Source: Serratia surfactantfaciens
GTDB taxonomy: Bacteria; Pseudomonadota; Gammaproteobacteria; Enterobacterales; Enterobacteriaceae
DNA: 64,000 nucleotides
Direction of reading: 5' to 3'
NCBI RefSeq assembly: GCF_001642805.2
Contig: NZ_CP016948.1
Span: forward strand, 2,108,001 to 2,172,000
Shown one piece after another: positions 8,237 to 19,422 of this stretch. Below the pieces are notes generated by a model, which searched no databases, was not told the DNA's origin, and saw nothing but the letters and a program-made list of their open reading frames with translations. Each line of letters starts with the position of its first letter. Position 1 is the stretch's first letter. A program made the position numbers and the translations under genes.

Positions 8237-10546
8237 TTATGTAATTATAAACAACGAGTTATTCGTTACATTCAGCGTTCTGTTGCTGATATTGGTCACC
8301 TCGATATTCACCACCACACCGTTCGTTTCCGTTTTAAACGCCGTCTTTGAAAACTCTTTCAGCTTATAAGAATTTGACAAACCTGTCAGGCTGTTGGACA
8401 CGCCAACGATGCTGCTGGTTATCGCCGATGCCGATACGCTGTTGCCGGTGATACTTTCGCTGAAGGCGGTCACGGTCAGGCTGTGCAACTTGGGATTGAA
8501 CACGGACTCCGGCGCTTCCAGGGTGATCTTTTCACCGCTGACAATCTTGATTTGATGCGGGCTGTAAATCGTAATGGTTCCCGCGTTGACGTTTTGCGTC
8601 CAGTCGCCGCTATTGATGTTGGTGGTAACGCCGTCTTTGATCGATTCATTGACGCCGCCTTTGATCTCGCGTGTGACGCCGCCGGTGACGTCCTCTTTAT
8701 GGCCGCCGGCACCGATCTTAACCTCCCGCCCTTTATCCAGAGTCTCGGTCAGTTTGCCGGTGACATGGTGGCTTTCATTCCCGTCGATATCGCTGGTGCG
8801 GTCGCCTTTGATCGTAACCTTGTCGCCGCCGTCTTTAATGTCGAACGTCCGCCCCGCCTTGATCTCCGCTGCGACGCCGCCATTAAAATAGCCGGTTTCT
8901 TTTTGATCCACCGTGGTGGTGCGCTGGCCTTTGTAGTGGAAGGTGGCGTTGCCCGTCACTTCGTCTTGCTGTTGCTTGAGGATAGTTGTCGTCCGGTTGC
9001 CGTCGATATTGACCTGCTGGTCATTTTCCACCGAAACCTTCATATCCTTTTCGGAATGCAGCTCCACAGCCTCGCTGCCCGCCTTATCTTCGAAAAACAG
9101 ATAGCTGGCATTGTCCCGGCTGCCGTCCTTACTGCGGGTCATAAAGCCCATTTGCGTCGCCGCCGCCGGCAACACCCACGGCGGCATGCTCGCTTCATTG
9201 TAGACGCGCCCGGTGACAATCGGCCGGTCCGGATCGCCGTTGATAAAGTCCACCACCACTTCATCACCAACGCGCGGTATTTGTACCGAACCGAACCCTT
9301 GCCCCGCCCAAGCGCTCGAGACCCTTACCCAGCACGAACTGGTGTCATCCCCTTTGGCGCGGCGATCCCAGTGAAACTTCACTTTTATCCGGCCGTATTT
9401 GTCCGTCCAGATATTTTCGCCGGCGGGCCCCACCACCCTGGCCGTTTGCGGGCCATAGGTGCGCGGCCACGGCGTCACCGTCAGCGGGCGAAAAACGGTG
9501 GCGGCCGGGATAACCGTAAAGTCGATGCGATGTACCGTTTCGCCTTCTTCGCCGCTGGCGTAGCGGTTCTCGGAGAACGTGTAATCGGCGGCCGTCGTCA
9601 GGTATTCGCCGTTATCGCTGAAAAACGGGGCGTTGACCAGGGTAAAGGTGTAGCCCGGCGCCACTCCGATCGCCGTTGCGGTGCCGTGTATCTGTTGATG
9701 TTCCACCTGCCAGCGCTCCTGGCGCACGCGTGCGTAGAACTCCCCGTCAGCGTGTTCGACATAGCGGCCCGGCCAATCGTAGACGTCGATGCTGCCCGGC
9801 ATCGGCGAGGCCGGGTTTTGGCGTGCCTGGAACAGCCAGGCGTTCGGCTTGCGGAAATCATAGTCGTCCAGGCCGTAAATGCCCGGCGTCACGCTGTCTT
9901 CCGGTGCCCATTGCCCGATGCCCTGTTCGAGGGTGCTGCCGCCAGACGGAGTCTGATGGTAGGGAATCGTCTCGTAGCCGCTAAACGGCTGATACTGCCC
10001 TGCCGCATCCGTCAGCACCAACGTGTGACGGCCCGCCTCATGGCGAAAGTGGTAAACGATCCCCTCCAGCTCCATGAGGCGGCTGATGAAGTCGAGACTG
10101 CTCTCCTGATACTGAACGCAGTAATCCCACACCCGATAGTGACCGGTGAGTTTATCCTCTACGTTCACCTGATATTCGCTGAGCAAAGCACGCACCGTTT
10201 GCGGCACCGTCTGGCCCTGGAAGATGCGCAGATTGCGATCGCGCTTCATCGGCCATAGATCCGATTCCACCGTCAGCGTATACACGGCATAACGCGTGCC
10301 ACTTAATTCGACGGCGCTGACGGCCACGCGAGTCACCTTGCCATTGATATGGCGATCCGCTGACAGCAGCCCCGTCGGCAGAGTTACCGTGACCGGTTGC
10401 CCCAACAGTTCGCTGCGATTAATACGGGCATCGCGGCCCAGCAAGGTCAGCGTCAGCGCAAACGGCTCGGACAAGGCTTCACGGCCCGCCAGCTTCCAAA
10501 AAAGCAGGCCCTCAACGGGCAATTGGACAGAGATACGGCTGGTCAT
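8237..10546 (-). CDS. vgrG: Type VI secretion spike protein VgrG, orphan
   Basis: A 769-residue VgrG, the trimeric tip of the type VI needle. Residues 1-360 are the gp27-like base (YQESSLDFISRLMELEGIVYHF at about 146-167, given as recognised family signature). Residues of about 370-450 are the gp5 OB fold (ENIWTDKYGRIKVKFHWD, then GDEVVVDFINGDPDRP). Residues of about 480-660 are a repetitive beta-helix (GNRTTT, GDRTSDIDGNES, GGVTREIKGGVNESI). The last 100 or so residues (LTVTAFSESITGNS onward) are low in complexity, rich in S/T/N/V, with no recognisable effector domain. No PAAR, Hcp, Tss or Rhs gene is next to it, so it must be loaded by an apparatus encoded elsewhere. It is inserted in the cysB-acnA interval. 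Confidence 0.94.
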   Translation of the reverse strand: MTSRISVQLPVEGLLFWKLAGREALSEPFALTLTLLGRDARINRSELLGQPVTVTLPTGLLSADRHINGKVTRVAVSAVELSGTRYAVYTLTVESDLWPMKRDRNLRIFQGQTVPQTVRALLSEYQVNVEDKLTGHYRVWDYCVQYQESSLDFISRLMELEGIVYHFRHEAGRHTLVLTDAAGQYQPFSGYETIPYHQTPSGGSTLEQGIGQWAPEDSVTPGIYGLDDYDFRKPNAWLFQARQNPASPMPGSIDVYDWPGRYVEHADGEFYARVRQERWQVEHQQIHGTATAIGVAPGYTFTLVNAPFFSDNGEYLTTAADYTFSENRYASGEEGETVHRIDFTVIPAATVFRPLTVTPWPRTYGPQTARVVGPAGENIWTDKYGRIKVKFHWDRRAKGDDTSSCWVRVSSAWAGQGFGSVQIPRVGDEVVVDFINGDPDRPIVTGRVYNEASMPPWVLPAAATQMGFMTRSKDGSRDNASYLFFEDKAGSEAVELHSEKDMKVSVENDQQVNIDGNRTTTILKQQQDEVTGNATFHYKGQRTTTVDQKETGYFNGGVAAEIKAGRTFDIKDGGDKVTIKGDRTSDIDGNESHHVTGKLTETLDKGREVKIGAGGHKEDVTGGVTREIKGGVNESIKDGVTTNINSGDWTQNVNAGTITIYSPHQIKIVSGEKITLEAPESVFNPKLHSLTVTAFSESITGNSVSASAITSSIVGVSNSLTGLSNSYKLKEFSKTAFKTETNGVVVNIEVTNISNRTLNVTNNSLFIIT

Positions 10547-10880
10547 GAGATAAGCGGCTCCGGTGACAATTGGTTAGCATCACTTTAACTTCCGAGAGAA
10601 AAAAAACTCTTTGCCAGAACAAAAACGCCTCATTTTCGGAGGATTCCTAACCAGCAAGACACAGGCCGCCTCAACGCAGAATGAGGGGTATTCAGAAACT
10701 TAATGGAAATGGCAGAGGGAGTTTGGTCTGGCGCAAGAGCACCGCAGCGCGTTCCCCTGGCCAAGATTGGATTAGCGCAATTTGCGAATGGGGCGGTTTA
10801 TGTCGCAGGCGCTTGCTCATAAAAAACCCGGAAAGGCGCTGGCCTGTCCGGGTGTGGTTTGATGTCGTCAACGCGGGGGA
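10547..10880. other. Intergenic region between cysB end and vgrG start
   Basis: About 330 bases. The left part must hold the vgrG promoter (leftward). The right end carries the cysB terminator. In E. coli the short genes ymiA and yciX lie between cysB and acnA; I do not see convincing equivalents here. Confidence 0.5.
10820..10853 (-). terminator. cysB terminator
   Basis: Minus-strand stem CCCGGA / TCCGGG (10827-10852) with an inner GGC / GCC pairing, followed by TTTTTTAT. It lies about 28 bases after the cysB stop. Confidence 0.9.
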
Positions 10881-12215
<1,335 letters not shown>

Positions 12216-14813
12216 TTACTTCTTGCCTTCAACCCACTTGCCGTCCACGTAAAACGCGGACCAGCCGGTCGCCTTGCCGTCTTTCTCGGAAGAGACATAC
12301 TGCTGCTTGGTTTTGCGGCTGAAACGCACCAGCGTTTTATTGCCTTCGGCATCCGCCACCGGCGCATCGGCCAGGTAGCGCAGCTTCTCCGGCAGGCGAT
12401 CCTTGAAGCGAGCCAGCTCTTCCACCAGCGGCGCGCGGGTTTCACGCGATTTAGGGAAGGTGTTGGCCGCCAGGAACACGCCGGCCGCGCCGTCACGCAG
12501 CACGAAATAGGCGTCGGACTTCTCGCACGGCAGCTCCGGCAACGGCACCGGATCTTCCTTCGGCGGCGCAACATCGCCGTTACGCAGGATCTTGCGGGTG
12601 TTTTTGCAGTTCTCGTTGGTGCAGCCCATGTACTTGCCGAAACGCCCCATTTTCAGGTGCATTTCGGAACCGCACTTGTCGCACTCAACGACCGGACCGT
12701 CGTAACCTTTGAGGCGGAACTCGCCCTCTTCGATCTCATAGCCGTCGCACGCCGGGTTGTTACCGCACACGTGCAGCTTACGCTGGTTATCGATCAGATA
12801 GCTGTCCATCGCGGTACCGCATTTCTTGCAGCGGCGACGGGCGCGCAGCGCGTTGGTTTCCGCGTCGTCGCCTTCAAGGATGTTGAGCACTTCCGCTTCC
12901 GGCACCAGGTTGATGGTGGTTTTGCAGCGCTCTTTCGGCGGCAGCGCATAGCCGGAACAGCCGAGGAACACGCCGGTGCTGGCGGTGCGAATGCCCATCT
13001 TGCGGCCGCAGGTCGGGCAGTCGATGCTGGTCATTACCATCTGGTTAGGCCGCATGCCGCCTTCTTCCGGATCCTTCTCCGCCGTTTCCAGCTGTTCGCT
13101 GAAGTCGACGAAGAACTCGTCCAGCACCGCTTTCCACTCGGCCTGGTTGTTGGCGACCTCATCGAGGCCGTCTTCCATGCGGGCGGTGAAGTCATAGTTC
13201 ATCAGCTCGCGGAAGTTCTCTTCCAGACGATCGGTGACGATCTCACCCATTTTTTCGGCATAGAAGCGGCGGCTTTCCACCCGCACATAACCACGATCCT
13301 GAATGGTCGAGATGATGGAGGCGTAGGTGGACGGGCGGCCGATACCGCGTTTTTCCAGCTCTTTCACCAGCGAAGCTTCGCTGTAACGCGCCGGTGGCTT
13401 GGTGAAGTGCTGGCTCGGGATCAGTTTCTGCAGATCCAGTTCGCTGCCGATTTCGACGTAAGGCAGCGTGCGATCTTCATCGCCCTTGCGCAGCGCCGGC
13501 ATCACCTTGGTCCAACCGTCAAAGCGCAGCGTGCGGCCCTTGGCGCGCAGCTGATAATCGCCGGCTTTCACCGTCAGCGTGGTGGAATCGTATTGCGCCG
13601 GCGTCATCTGACAGGCGACGAACTGGCGCCAAATCAGCTGATACAGCTTCTGCGCGTCCGCTTCCATGTCTTTCAGCTGCTCGGCGAGCACGTTCACGTC
13701 CGAAGGACGGATCGCTTCGTGCGCTTCCTGAGAATTCTCTTTGCTGCTGTACTGGTTTGGCGCCTTCGGCAGGTATTTGTCGCCGAAGTTGTCGCCGATA
13801 TAGCCACGCACCATGTTGAGCGCGTCCTGGCTCAGGTTGGTGGAGTCGGTACGCATATAGGTGATGTGGCCGGCTTCATACAGCCGTTGCGCCATCATCA
13901 TGGTTTTCTTCACGCCGAAGCTCAGGCGGGTACTGGCGGCCTGTTGCAGCGTGGAGGTAATGAAAGGCGCGCCCGGCTTGCTGCTGGTCGGTTTATCTTC
14001 GCGATCCAGCACCGTGTAGCGGGCTTTTTCCAGCAGTTTGACCGCGGCGTGAGTCTGCTCGCGGTTGACCGGTTTGAACGGTTTGTCGTGCGCGTGGGTC
14101 ACTTCCATCTGCAGCGCGGTTTCACCCTTCGCCAGCAGATCGGCATGCAGCTCCCAGTACTCTTCCGGCACGAAAGCCTTGATGTCGCGCTCACGCTCAA
14201 CCACCAGGCGCACCGCCACCGACTGCACGCGGCCGGCGGACAGGCCGCGGGCGATTTTTTTCCACAGCAGCGGCGAGACCATATAGCCCACCACGCGGTC
14301 CATAAACCGGCGCGCCTGCTGCGCGTTGACGCGATCAATGTTCAGCTCGCCCGGCTGTTTGAACGCCTGTTGGATCGCGTTTTTGGTGATTTCGTTAAAC
14401 ACCACGCGGCTAAAACGTTTGTCATCCCCACCGATCACTTCCCGCAGGTGCCAGGCGATGGCTTCCCCTTCGCGGTCAAGGTCGGTTGCGAGATAAATGT
14501 GGTCGGCGTTTTCCGCCAACGATTTTAACTCGGCGACCACTTTTTCTTTACCCGGCAGGATTTCGTAATGCGCTTTCCAACCGTGGTAAGGGTCGACGCC
14601 CATGCGATTTACCAGCGCCGCCTTCTCATCTTTTTTAACTTTTTTCTTGGCTTTGTCTTCGGTTGAGTCAGCGCTCTTTTTGCTGGCTGAGCCACTGGTC
14701 GGCAAATCACGGATATGACCGACGCTGGACTTCACCACGTAGTCATTTCCTAAATATTTATTAATAGTTTTGGCTTTTGCCGGGGACTCAACTATTACGA
14801 GAGCTTTACCCAT
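12216..14813 (-). CDS. topA: DNA topoisomerase I
   Basis: Relaxes negative supercoils by a 5'-phosphotyrosine intermediate. It is 865 residues, identical in length to the E. coli enzyme. The TOPRIM acidic residues D111, D113 and E115 ([11 protein letters not shown]), the catalytic Tyr319 ([11 protein letters not shown]), and the C-terminal zinc fingers ([33 protein letters not shown]) are all present. An insert of lysine-rich sequence at about 43-66 ([17 protein letters not shown]) is of the enteric type. Intact. Confidence 0.98.
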   Translation of the reverse strand: MGKALVIVESPAKAKTINKYLGNDYVVKSSVGHIRDLPTSGSASKKSADSTEDKAKKKVKKDEKAALVNRMGVDPYHGWKAHYEILPGKEKVVAELKSLAENADHIYLATDLDREGEAIAWHLREVIGGDDKRFSRVVFNEITKNAIQQAFKQPGELNIDRVNAQQARRFMDRVVGYMVSPLLWKKIARGLSAGRVQSVAVRLVVERERDIKAFVPEEYWELHADLLAKGETALQMEVTHAHDKPFKPVNREQTHAAVKLLEKARYTVLDREDKPTSSKPGAPFITSTLQQAASTRLSFGVKKTMMMAQRLYEAGHITYMRTDSTNLSQDALNMVRGYIGDNFGDKYLPKAPNQYSSKENSQEAHEAIRPSDVNVLAEQLKDMEADAQKLYQLIWRQFVACQMTPAQYDSTTLTVKAGDYQLRAKGRTLRFDGWTKVMPALRKGDEDRTLPYVEIGSELDLQKLIPSQHFTKPPARYSEASLVKELEKRGIGRPSTYASIISTIQDRGYVRVESRRFYAEKMGEIVTDRLEENFRELMNYDFTARMEDGLDEVANNQAEWKAVLDEFFVDFSEQLETAEKDPEEGGMRPNQMVMTSIDCPTCGRKMGIRTASTGVFLGCSGYALPPKERCKTTINLVPEAEVLNILEGDDAETNALRARRRCKKCGTAMDSYLIDNQRKLHVCGNNPACDGYEIEEGEFRLKGYDGPVVECDKCGSEMHLKMGRFGKYMGCTNENCKNTRKILRNGDVAPPKEDPVPLPELPCEKSDAYFVLRDGAAGVFLAANTFPKSRETRAPLVEELARFKDRLPEKLRYLADAPVADAEGNKTLVRFSRKTKQQYVSSEKDGKATGWSAFYVDGKWVEGKK

Positions 14814-15240
14814 ATTTACCTTTACCTAAATTTATTTCTTCTAAAAAGAAGTCTTTTATCTCGCCGTGCCGCGGCAATTCGTGTCTCTTTTTTATATTGC
14901 GGCAGTCTGGCAAGAGATCAACAGATTTTTTTCTTTTGGCTGCCCAACTGCTCAACCTGAACGCAAGTTGTTGATCCTGCCTGCTATTCACTCATGCCCC
15001 AGAAGTATGGCTGTGCGAGTTTTATTCATAGCGTAAACAAAACCTTCCACCCGACGCCGCAAAATCCCACACTGTACCTGATAAAAAGCGTCACGCAACC
15101 TAATTAGCACGGAAAGACCGATTTCGCCAACCGGCGGCCACCCATGGCCATCCAGACGGCAAATAAACCTTAGTCGGTTTGCGGATAAAAGCGAACCGGC
15201 GTTAGAATATGCGCAGCGTTTTTTGTTTGGAGTCTAATAA
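14814..15240. other. Divergent promoter region of topA and yciN
   Basis: About 430 bases without a gene. It should hold the multiple topA promoters known in enterics. For yciN there is a plausible promoter: TTGCGG at 15179-15184 and TAGAAT at 15203-15208, spaced 18 bases. Several A/T runs occur at 14820-14940. No hairpin or repeat stands out. Confidence 0.5.
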
Positions 15241-15492
15241 ATGTACACAAATACTGCACCTATCGGCCGCGAGGCCCTGCTGGCGGAAGCAAATAACATC
15301 ATCCGCCAACACGAAGATTATCTGCACGGCATGATCGCCACCGACGTTGAACAAAAAAACGGCGTTTTAGTTTTCCGCGGCGAATACTTTTTAGATGCCG
15401 ACGGGCTGCCCACCGCCAAAACCACCGCCGTATTTAATATGTTTAAACATTTGGCGCATCTGCTTTCGGAAAAATACCATCTGGTCGATTGA
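15241..15492 (+). CDS. yciN: YciN family protein, small conserved protein
   Basis: An 83-residue protein, the same length as E. coli YciN. It has no membrane segment or signal peptide. The sequence ([18 protein letters not shown], then [16 protein letters not shown]) and the topA-adjacent position identify it. Function is unknown. Good ribosome site (TTTGGAG) before the ATG. It converges with sohB over a hairpin. Confidence 0.93.
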   Translation: MYTNTAPIGREALLAEANNIIRQHEDYLHGMIATDVEQKNGVLVFRGEYFLDADGLPTAKTTAVFNMFKHLAHLLSEKYHLVD

Positions 15493-15500
15493 GAAATGAA

Positions 15501-15523
15501 AACGGGGGCGCCAGGCCCCCGTT
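15501..15523. terminator. Hairpin between convergent yciN and sohB
   Basis: Eight-base stem AACGGGGG / CCCCCGTT with a seven-base loop. It has only a short A or T flank on either side, so it may be a weak bidirectional terminator. Confidence 0.6.
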
Positions 15524-15542
15524 GATCCATACACTCACGCCG

Positions 15543-16589
15543 TTACAGCAGCGGTTTTTCCCCACGCTGCCACCAACGCAACAGCAAGCGATCGACGCTC
15601 TCCGCCGCGCTGCCGGTGAAACGATCCATCAGGCGTTTGCGGCGCGCATAGCGCACGGCAACCACCTCGTGATTATCCAGTTCGGCGATCAGCAAATCGT
15701 CGCTGGTGCCGATGGCGTCGACCAATCCCTTCTCTTTAGCCTGCGAACCGAACCAGTGCTCACCGGTGGCGACGCTATCGATGTCCAGCGACGGGCGCTG
15801 CTCATGCACGAAGCGCTTGAACAGCTCATGCGTTTCGTTCAGATCTTCGCGGAACTTCTCGCGCCCCTGCTCGGTGTTTTCACCGAACAGCGTCAGCGTG
15901 CGTTTGAACTGCCCGGCGGTGTGCAGCTCCACATCGATGTCGTTCTTCTTCAACAGGCGATGGAAGTTAGGGATCTGCGCCACCACGCCGATGGAACCGA
16001 TGATGGCGAACGGCGCCGCCACGATGCGATCCGCGACGCAGGCCATCATGTAGCCGCCGCTGGCCGCCACTTTATCCACCGCCACCGTCAGGCGAATGCC
16101 GCCCTTGCGCAGGCGCTCCAGCTGCGAGGCCGCCAGACCGTAGCCGTGCACCACCCCGCCCGGGCTTTCCAGACGCAGCAGCACCTCATCCTGCGCCGTG
16201 GCTACCGCCAGCACCGCCGAAATCTCTTCCCGCAGCGACGTCACCTCGTGCGCGTCCATGCTGCCCTTGAAGTCCAGCACATACAGGCACGGCTTGCTCA
16301 CTTCAACCGCGCCGGACTTGGCGCGCTGCTTTTTCAGCTTGTCGTCGGCCTTGGTCTGCTTCTTGAACTGTTTCAGCCACACCTTCTGCTCGGCGGCATC
16401 CATGCGCGCCAGACGCATATCGCGTTGCATCTCGCGATACTGTTCGCCGAGATCGGTCAGCTGCAGCTCCCCTTTTTGGCGGCTCTTGCGTTGCCCCAAA
16501 CTGACCGCCAGTATGGCCAACGCGGCGATGGCCAGCACCACCGTGGCGACCTTGGCCAGAAACAGGCCATAAACAGATATAAACTCCAC
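15543..16589 (-). CDS. sohB: SohB, inner-membrane S49-family peptidase
   Basis: A 348-residue putative protease of the SppA/S49 family (E. coli 349). Residues 9-30 form an N-terminal membrane segment. A charged linker (about 35-115) precedes the ClpP-like fold. The serine nucleophile lies in VAASGGYMMAC (about 179), and the lysine of the dyad is expected near residue 230. The role in envelope protein turnover is known only from suppression of degP mutants in E. coli. Intact. Confidence 0.95.
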   Translation of the reverse strand: MEFISVYGLFLAKVATVVLAIAALAILAVSLGQRKSRQKGELQLTDLGEQYREMQRDMRLARMDAAEQKVWLKQFKKQTKADDKLKKQRAKSGAVEVSKPCLYVLDFKGSMDAHEVTSLREEISAVLAVATAQDEVLLRLESPGGVVHGYGLAASQLERLRKGGIRLTVAVDKVAASGGYMMACVADRIVAAPFAIIGSIGVVAQIPNFHRLLKKNDIDVELHTAGQFKRTLTLFGENTEQGREKFREDLNETHELFKRFVHEQRPSLDIDSVATGEHWFGSQAKEKGLVDAIGTSDDLLIAELDNHEVVAVRYARRKRLMDRFTGSAAESVDRLLLRWWQRGEKPLL

Positions 16590-16948
16590 AGATTCCGCCT
16601 TTATTTACAGGTTGTTAGTATGCTTCTTTCCATTTTAGCCAACCACGGCGGCTGCTGTCGCGGCTAAATGAAAATTCGTTGCGTCCTGCACGTCACTATG
16701 GGGACGATTGGCCACCGAACCAAGCCACCGCCGCACCGCTTTTGTTACAAAAGAATGCCATTTCAGCCAGCTACGCATTGAAAATGCGCACGGATTAAGG
16801 CATATAACACCCATTATTCATCAATACGATGAGACAGATTCGCTGCGCGGCCCGCAGACGGTCGAGCCTTCGCTCCCGCCCCGGCCGCGCGTTTCACCCT
16901 TGCTCCCCATTATCAGCGGGAGAACAGCCACCCAGGCGAGGATTTATC
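16590..16948. other. Divergent promoter region of sohB and yciK
   Basis: About 360 bases. It includes an inverted repeat TTTAGCC / GGCTAAA (16634-16640 and 16662-16668) near the sohB side. The AT-rich stretch at 16790-16830 is the likely yciK promoter. In-frame sequence upstream of the yciK GTG is open to 16829, but lacks family support. Nothing else seen. Confidence 0.5.
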
Positions 16949-17710
16949 GTGCATTACCAACCCAAACAAGATCTGCTCGAACAACGTATCATTTTGGTCA
17001 CCGGCGCCGGCGACGGCATCGGCCGCGAAGCGGCGCTGACCTACGCACGTTTTGGCGCCCAGCTGGTTCTGCTGGGGCGCACCGAAAGCAAACTGCAGGC
17101 GGTTCAACAAGAGATCGCGGCCCAGGGCGGCGCCCCGGCGCTGGTAGTGACGCTGGACTTGCTGCACGCCACGCCGGAGCAATGCCGGCAAATCGCCGAC
17201 GATCTGGCGCGCCAGCTCCCACGGCTGGACGGCGTGCTGCACAACGCCGGCCTGCTCGGCGACATCGCACCGATGGCCGATCTGTCGATGACCATGTGGC
17301 AAGAGGTGATGCAGGTTAACGTCAACGCCACCTTTATGCTGACTCAGGCGCTGCTGCCGCTGCTGCTGAAATCCCACGCCGGTTCACTGGTGTTCACCAG
17401 CTCCAGCGTCGGGCGCACCGGCCGCGCCGACTGGGGCGCCTATGCGGTATCGAAGTTCGCCACCGAAGGTATGATGCAGGTGTTGGCCGATGAATACAAA
17501 AATCGCAATCTGCGGGTAAACTGCATCAATCCGGGGGGAACTCGCACCAAAATGCGCGCATCCGCCTTCCCGCACGAAGACAAGAACAAGCTGAAAACCC
17601 CGGCCGACATCATGCCGCTGTATCTGTATCTGATGGGCGAAGACAGCCGCCGCAAAACCGGCATGAGCTTCGACGCTCAGCCGAATCGTAAACCCGGCGC
17701 GGCCGAATAA
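16949..17710 (+). CDS. yciK: YciK, short-chain dehydrogenase/reductase
   Basis: A 253-residue SDR oxidoreductase with unknown substrate. I start it at the GTG at 16949 because this gives (V)HYQPKQDLLEQRIILVTG, matching the E. coli N-terminus (MHYQPKQDLL), and GGCGAGGA precedes it. An ATG at 16829 would add 40 low-complexity residues. The NAD(P) glycine motif is at about 19-25 (TGAGDGIG), NNAG-like HNAG at about 98, the catalytic serine near 152, and Y165/K169 in YAVSK. It is followed 14 bases later by btuR, so they are likely co-transcribed. Confidence 0.94.
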   Translation: MHYQPKQDLLEQRIILVTGAGDGIGREAALTYARFGAQLVLLGRTESKLQAVQQEIAAQGGAPALVVTLDLLHATPEQCRQIADDLARQLPRLDGVLHNAGLLGDIAPMADLSMTMWQEVMQVNVNATFMLTQALLPLLLKSHAGSLVFTSSSVGRTGRADWGAYAVSKFATEGMMQVLADEYKNRNLRVNCINPGGTRTKMRASAFPHEDKNKLKTPADIMPLYLYLMGEDSRRKTGMSFDAQPNRKPGAAE

Positions 17711-17724
17711 TAAGGAGGGTTTTC

Positions 17725-18315
17725 ATGGCGGAAGATCGTCATCAACAGCGCCAGCAACGCCTGAAAGAACAGGTCGATGCGCGCATCGCCGCCGCGCAGG
17801 AAACGCGCGGCCTGCTGCTGGTGTTTACCGGCAACGGTAAGGGCAAGAGCACCGCCGCTTTCGGCACCGTCACCCGCGCGGTGGGTCACGGCATGCGCGC
17901 CGGTGTGATTCAGTTCATCAAGGGCGAATGGCCCAATGGCGAAAAGAATCTGCTGCAGCAACACGGCGTTGAGTTTCAGGTGATGGCCACCGGCTTCACC
18001 TGGGAAACGCAGAACAAGGCCGACGATACTGCCGCCTGCCAGGCGGTGTGGCAACACGGCAAGCGCATGCTGGCCGACAGCAGCCTGGATCTGGTGTTGC
18101 TGGACGAAGTGACCTACATGCTGACCTACGGCTATCTGGAACTGGAGGAGCTGAAGGCAGCGCTGCTGGGGCGTCCTGCGCACCAAACGGTGATCCTGAC
18201 CGGGCGCGGATGCCATCGCGATCTGCTGGAACTGGCGGATACGGTCACGGAGATGCGGCCGGTGAAACACGCGTTCGACGCGGGTGTGAAGGCGCAACAG
18301 GGGATCGATTGGTAA
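17725..18315 (+). CDS. btuR: Cob(I)alamin adenosyltransferase (CobA/CobO type)
   Basis: Transfers the adenosyl group of ATP to corrinoid to make adenosylcobalamin. It is 196 residues, the same as E. coli. The P-loop is GNGKGKST (residues 36-43). The DEVTYM motif and the C-terminal GRGCHRDLLELAD segment are typical. AAGGAGGG precedes the ATG. No cobalamin riboswitch is visible upstream. Confidence 0.97.
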   Translation: MAEDRHQQRQQRLKEQVDARIAAAQETRGLLLVFTGNGKGKSTAAFGTVTRAVGHGMRAGVIQFIKGEWPNGEKNLLQQHGVEFQVMATGFTWETQNKADDTAACQAVWQHGKRMLADSSLDLVLLDEVTYMLTYGYLELEELKAALLGRPAHQTVILTGRGCHRDLLELADTVTEMRPVKHAFDAGVKAQQGIDW

Positions 18316-18322
18316 CACAAAG

Positions 18323-18346
18323 TTCTGGCCCCGAACGGGGCCAGAA
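18323..18346. terminator. Bidirectional hairpin between btuR and rluB
   Basis: A perfect ten-base stem TTCTGGCCCC / GGGGCCAGAA with a GAAC tetraloop. U tracts are poor on both sides. Placed between convergent genes, it most likely ends both. Confidence 0.75.
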
Positions 18347-18353
18347 TGAGGGA

Positions 18354-19259
18354 TTAACTGCGTTTGCTCGGCTTGCTCGGTTTACCCGGCTTGCTGCCCG
18401 GCGCACTGCGGCGGCCGCTGCCGGCTACCTGCGAGTGACGCTTGACCGCGCGACGGATCTGGTTAGCCTTCACGCGGCGGCGCTCGCGCTCGACCGGCAT
18501 CTTGCTGACCGTTTCCGGTTTCAATTCAACCAGCTCACGCAGGTAGTTGATCGCCGCCAGGTCCAGCTCAGCCCAACCGCCGCGCGGCAGGCCTTTCGGC
18601 AGGTCGATGTCGCCGTAGCGCACGCGGATCAGACGGCTGACCTGCACGCCCACAGCTTCCCACAGGCGGCGCACTTCACGGTTACGGCCTTCGGTCAGGG
18701 TCACGTTGTACCACTGGTTGAGACCTTCACCACCCTGGAAGCTGATGGTGCGGAAGGCGGCCGGGCCGTCTTCCAGCTGCACGCCCTTGCTCAGCTGTTT
18801 CACTTTCGCATCGTCGACCTGGCCGAACACGCGCACCGCGTACTCGCGTTCCACTTCGCGGCTCGGGTGCATCAGACGGTTGGCCAGTTCACCATCGGTG
18901 GTGAACAACAGCAGACCGGAGGTGTTGACGTCCAGACGCCCTACCGCCACCCAGCGCGAACCGCGCAGCTTCGGCAGGCGATCGAACACCGTCGGGCGGC
19001 CTTCAGGATCGCTGCGGGTACACAGCTCGCCTTCCGGCTTGTAGTAAGCCAGCACGCGGCAAACCACCTCTTCGGATTCTTTGATCGACAGGACATGACC
19101 GTCCAGACGAATTTTCATCGCCGGCGTCACTTCAACGCGATCGCCCAGCTTGGCGACCTTGCCGTCGACGCTGACGCGCCCGGCTTCAATCATGGTTTCG
19201 ATTTCACGACGCGAGCCATGCCCGGCGCGCGCTAAAACTTTCTGTAACTTTTCGCTCAT
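18354..19259 (-). CDS. rluB: 23S rRNA pseudouridine(2605) synthase
   Basis: A 301-residue RluB. It converts U2605 of 23S rRNA to pseudouridine. The ATG at 19259 gives [18 protein letters not shown], the start of the S4 RNA-binding domain (about 3-60). The catalytic aspartate is D110 in GRLDVNTSG. The basic C-terminal tail ([19 protein letters not shown]) is of variable length in the family. An in-frame ATG 50 codons upstream is not supported. The AT-poor leader at 19260-19420 has no further gene. Confidence 0.96.
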   Translation of the reverse strand: MSEKLQKVLARAGHGSRREIETMIEAGRVSVDGKVAKLGDRVEVTPAMKIRLDGHVLSIKESEEVVCRVLAYYKPEGELCTRSDPEGRPTVFDRLPKLRGSRWVAVGRLDVNTSGLLLFTTDGELANRLMHPSREVEREYAVRVFGQVDDAKVKQLSKGVQLEDGPAAFRTISFQGGEGLNQWYNVTLTEGRNREVRRLWEAVGVQVSRLIRVRYGDIDLPKGLPRGGWAELDLAAINYLRELVELKPETVSKMPVERERRRVKANQIRRAVKRHSQVAGSGRRSAPGSKPGKPSKPSKRS

Positions 19260-19422
19260 TGAGCAACCTCTAATGTCGCCTTCACAGGCGTCGGGGGGAT
19301 AACCGCCGCGGCTGACCGCCACAGCGGTAATAATACGTTTATCAGGATCGAACCGCGCATTATACAGGCTTTCTAAGGTGTTGAAACCCACTTTATCGGC
19401 GGGGGGCACCCTCAGGCGGCGT

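Noticed and set aside
12657..14528. Plus-strand open frame of 623 codons opposite topA
   Set aside because: Composition (His, Arg, Val, Ala and Phe rich) is typical of antisense to a GC-rich gene; topA is intact on the other strand.
17725..18315. Cobalamin riboswitch before btuR and FMN riboswitch before ribA
   Set aside because: btuR starts 14 bases after yciK and no conserved B12-box was seen; the ribA upstream region lacks the FMN-element pattern.
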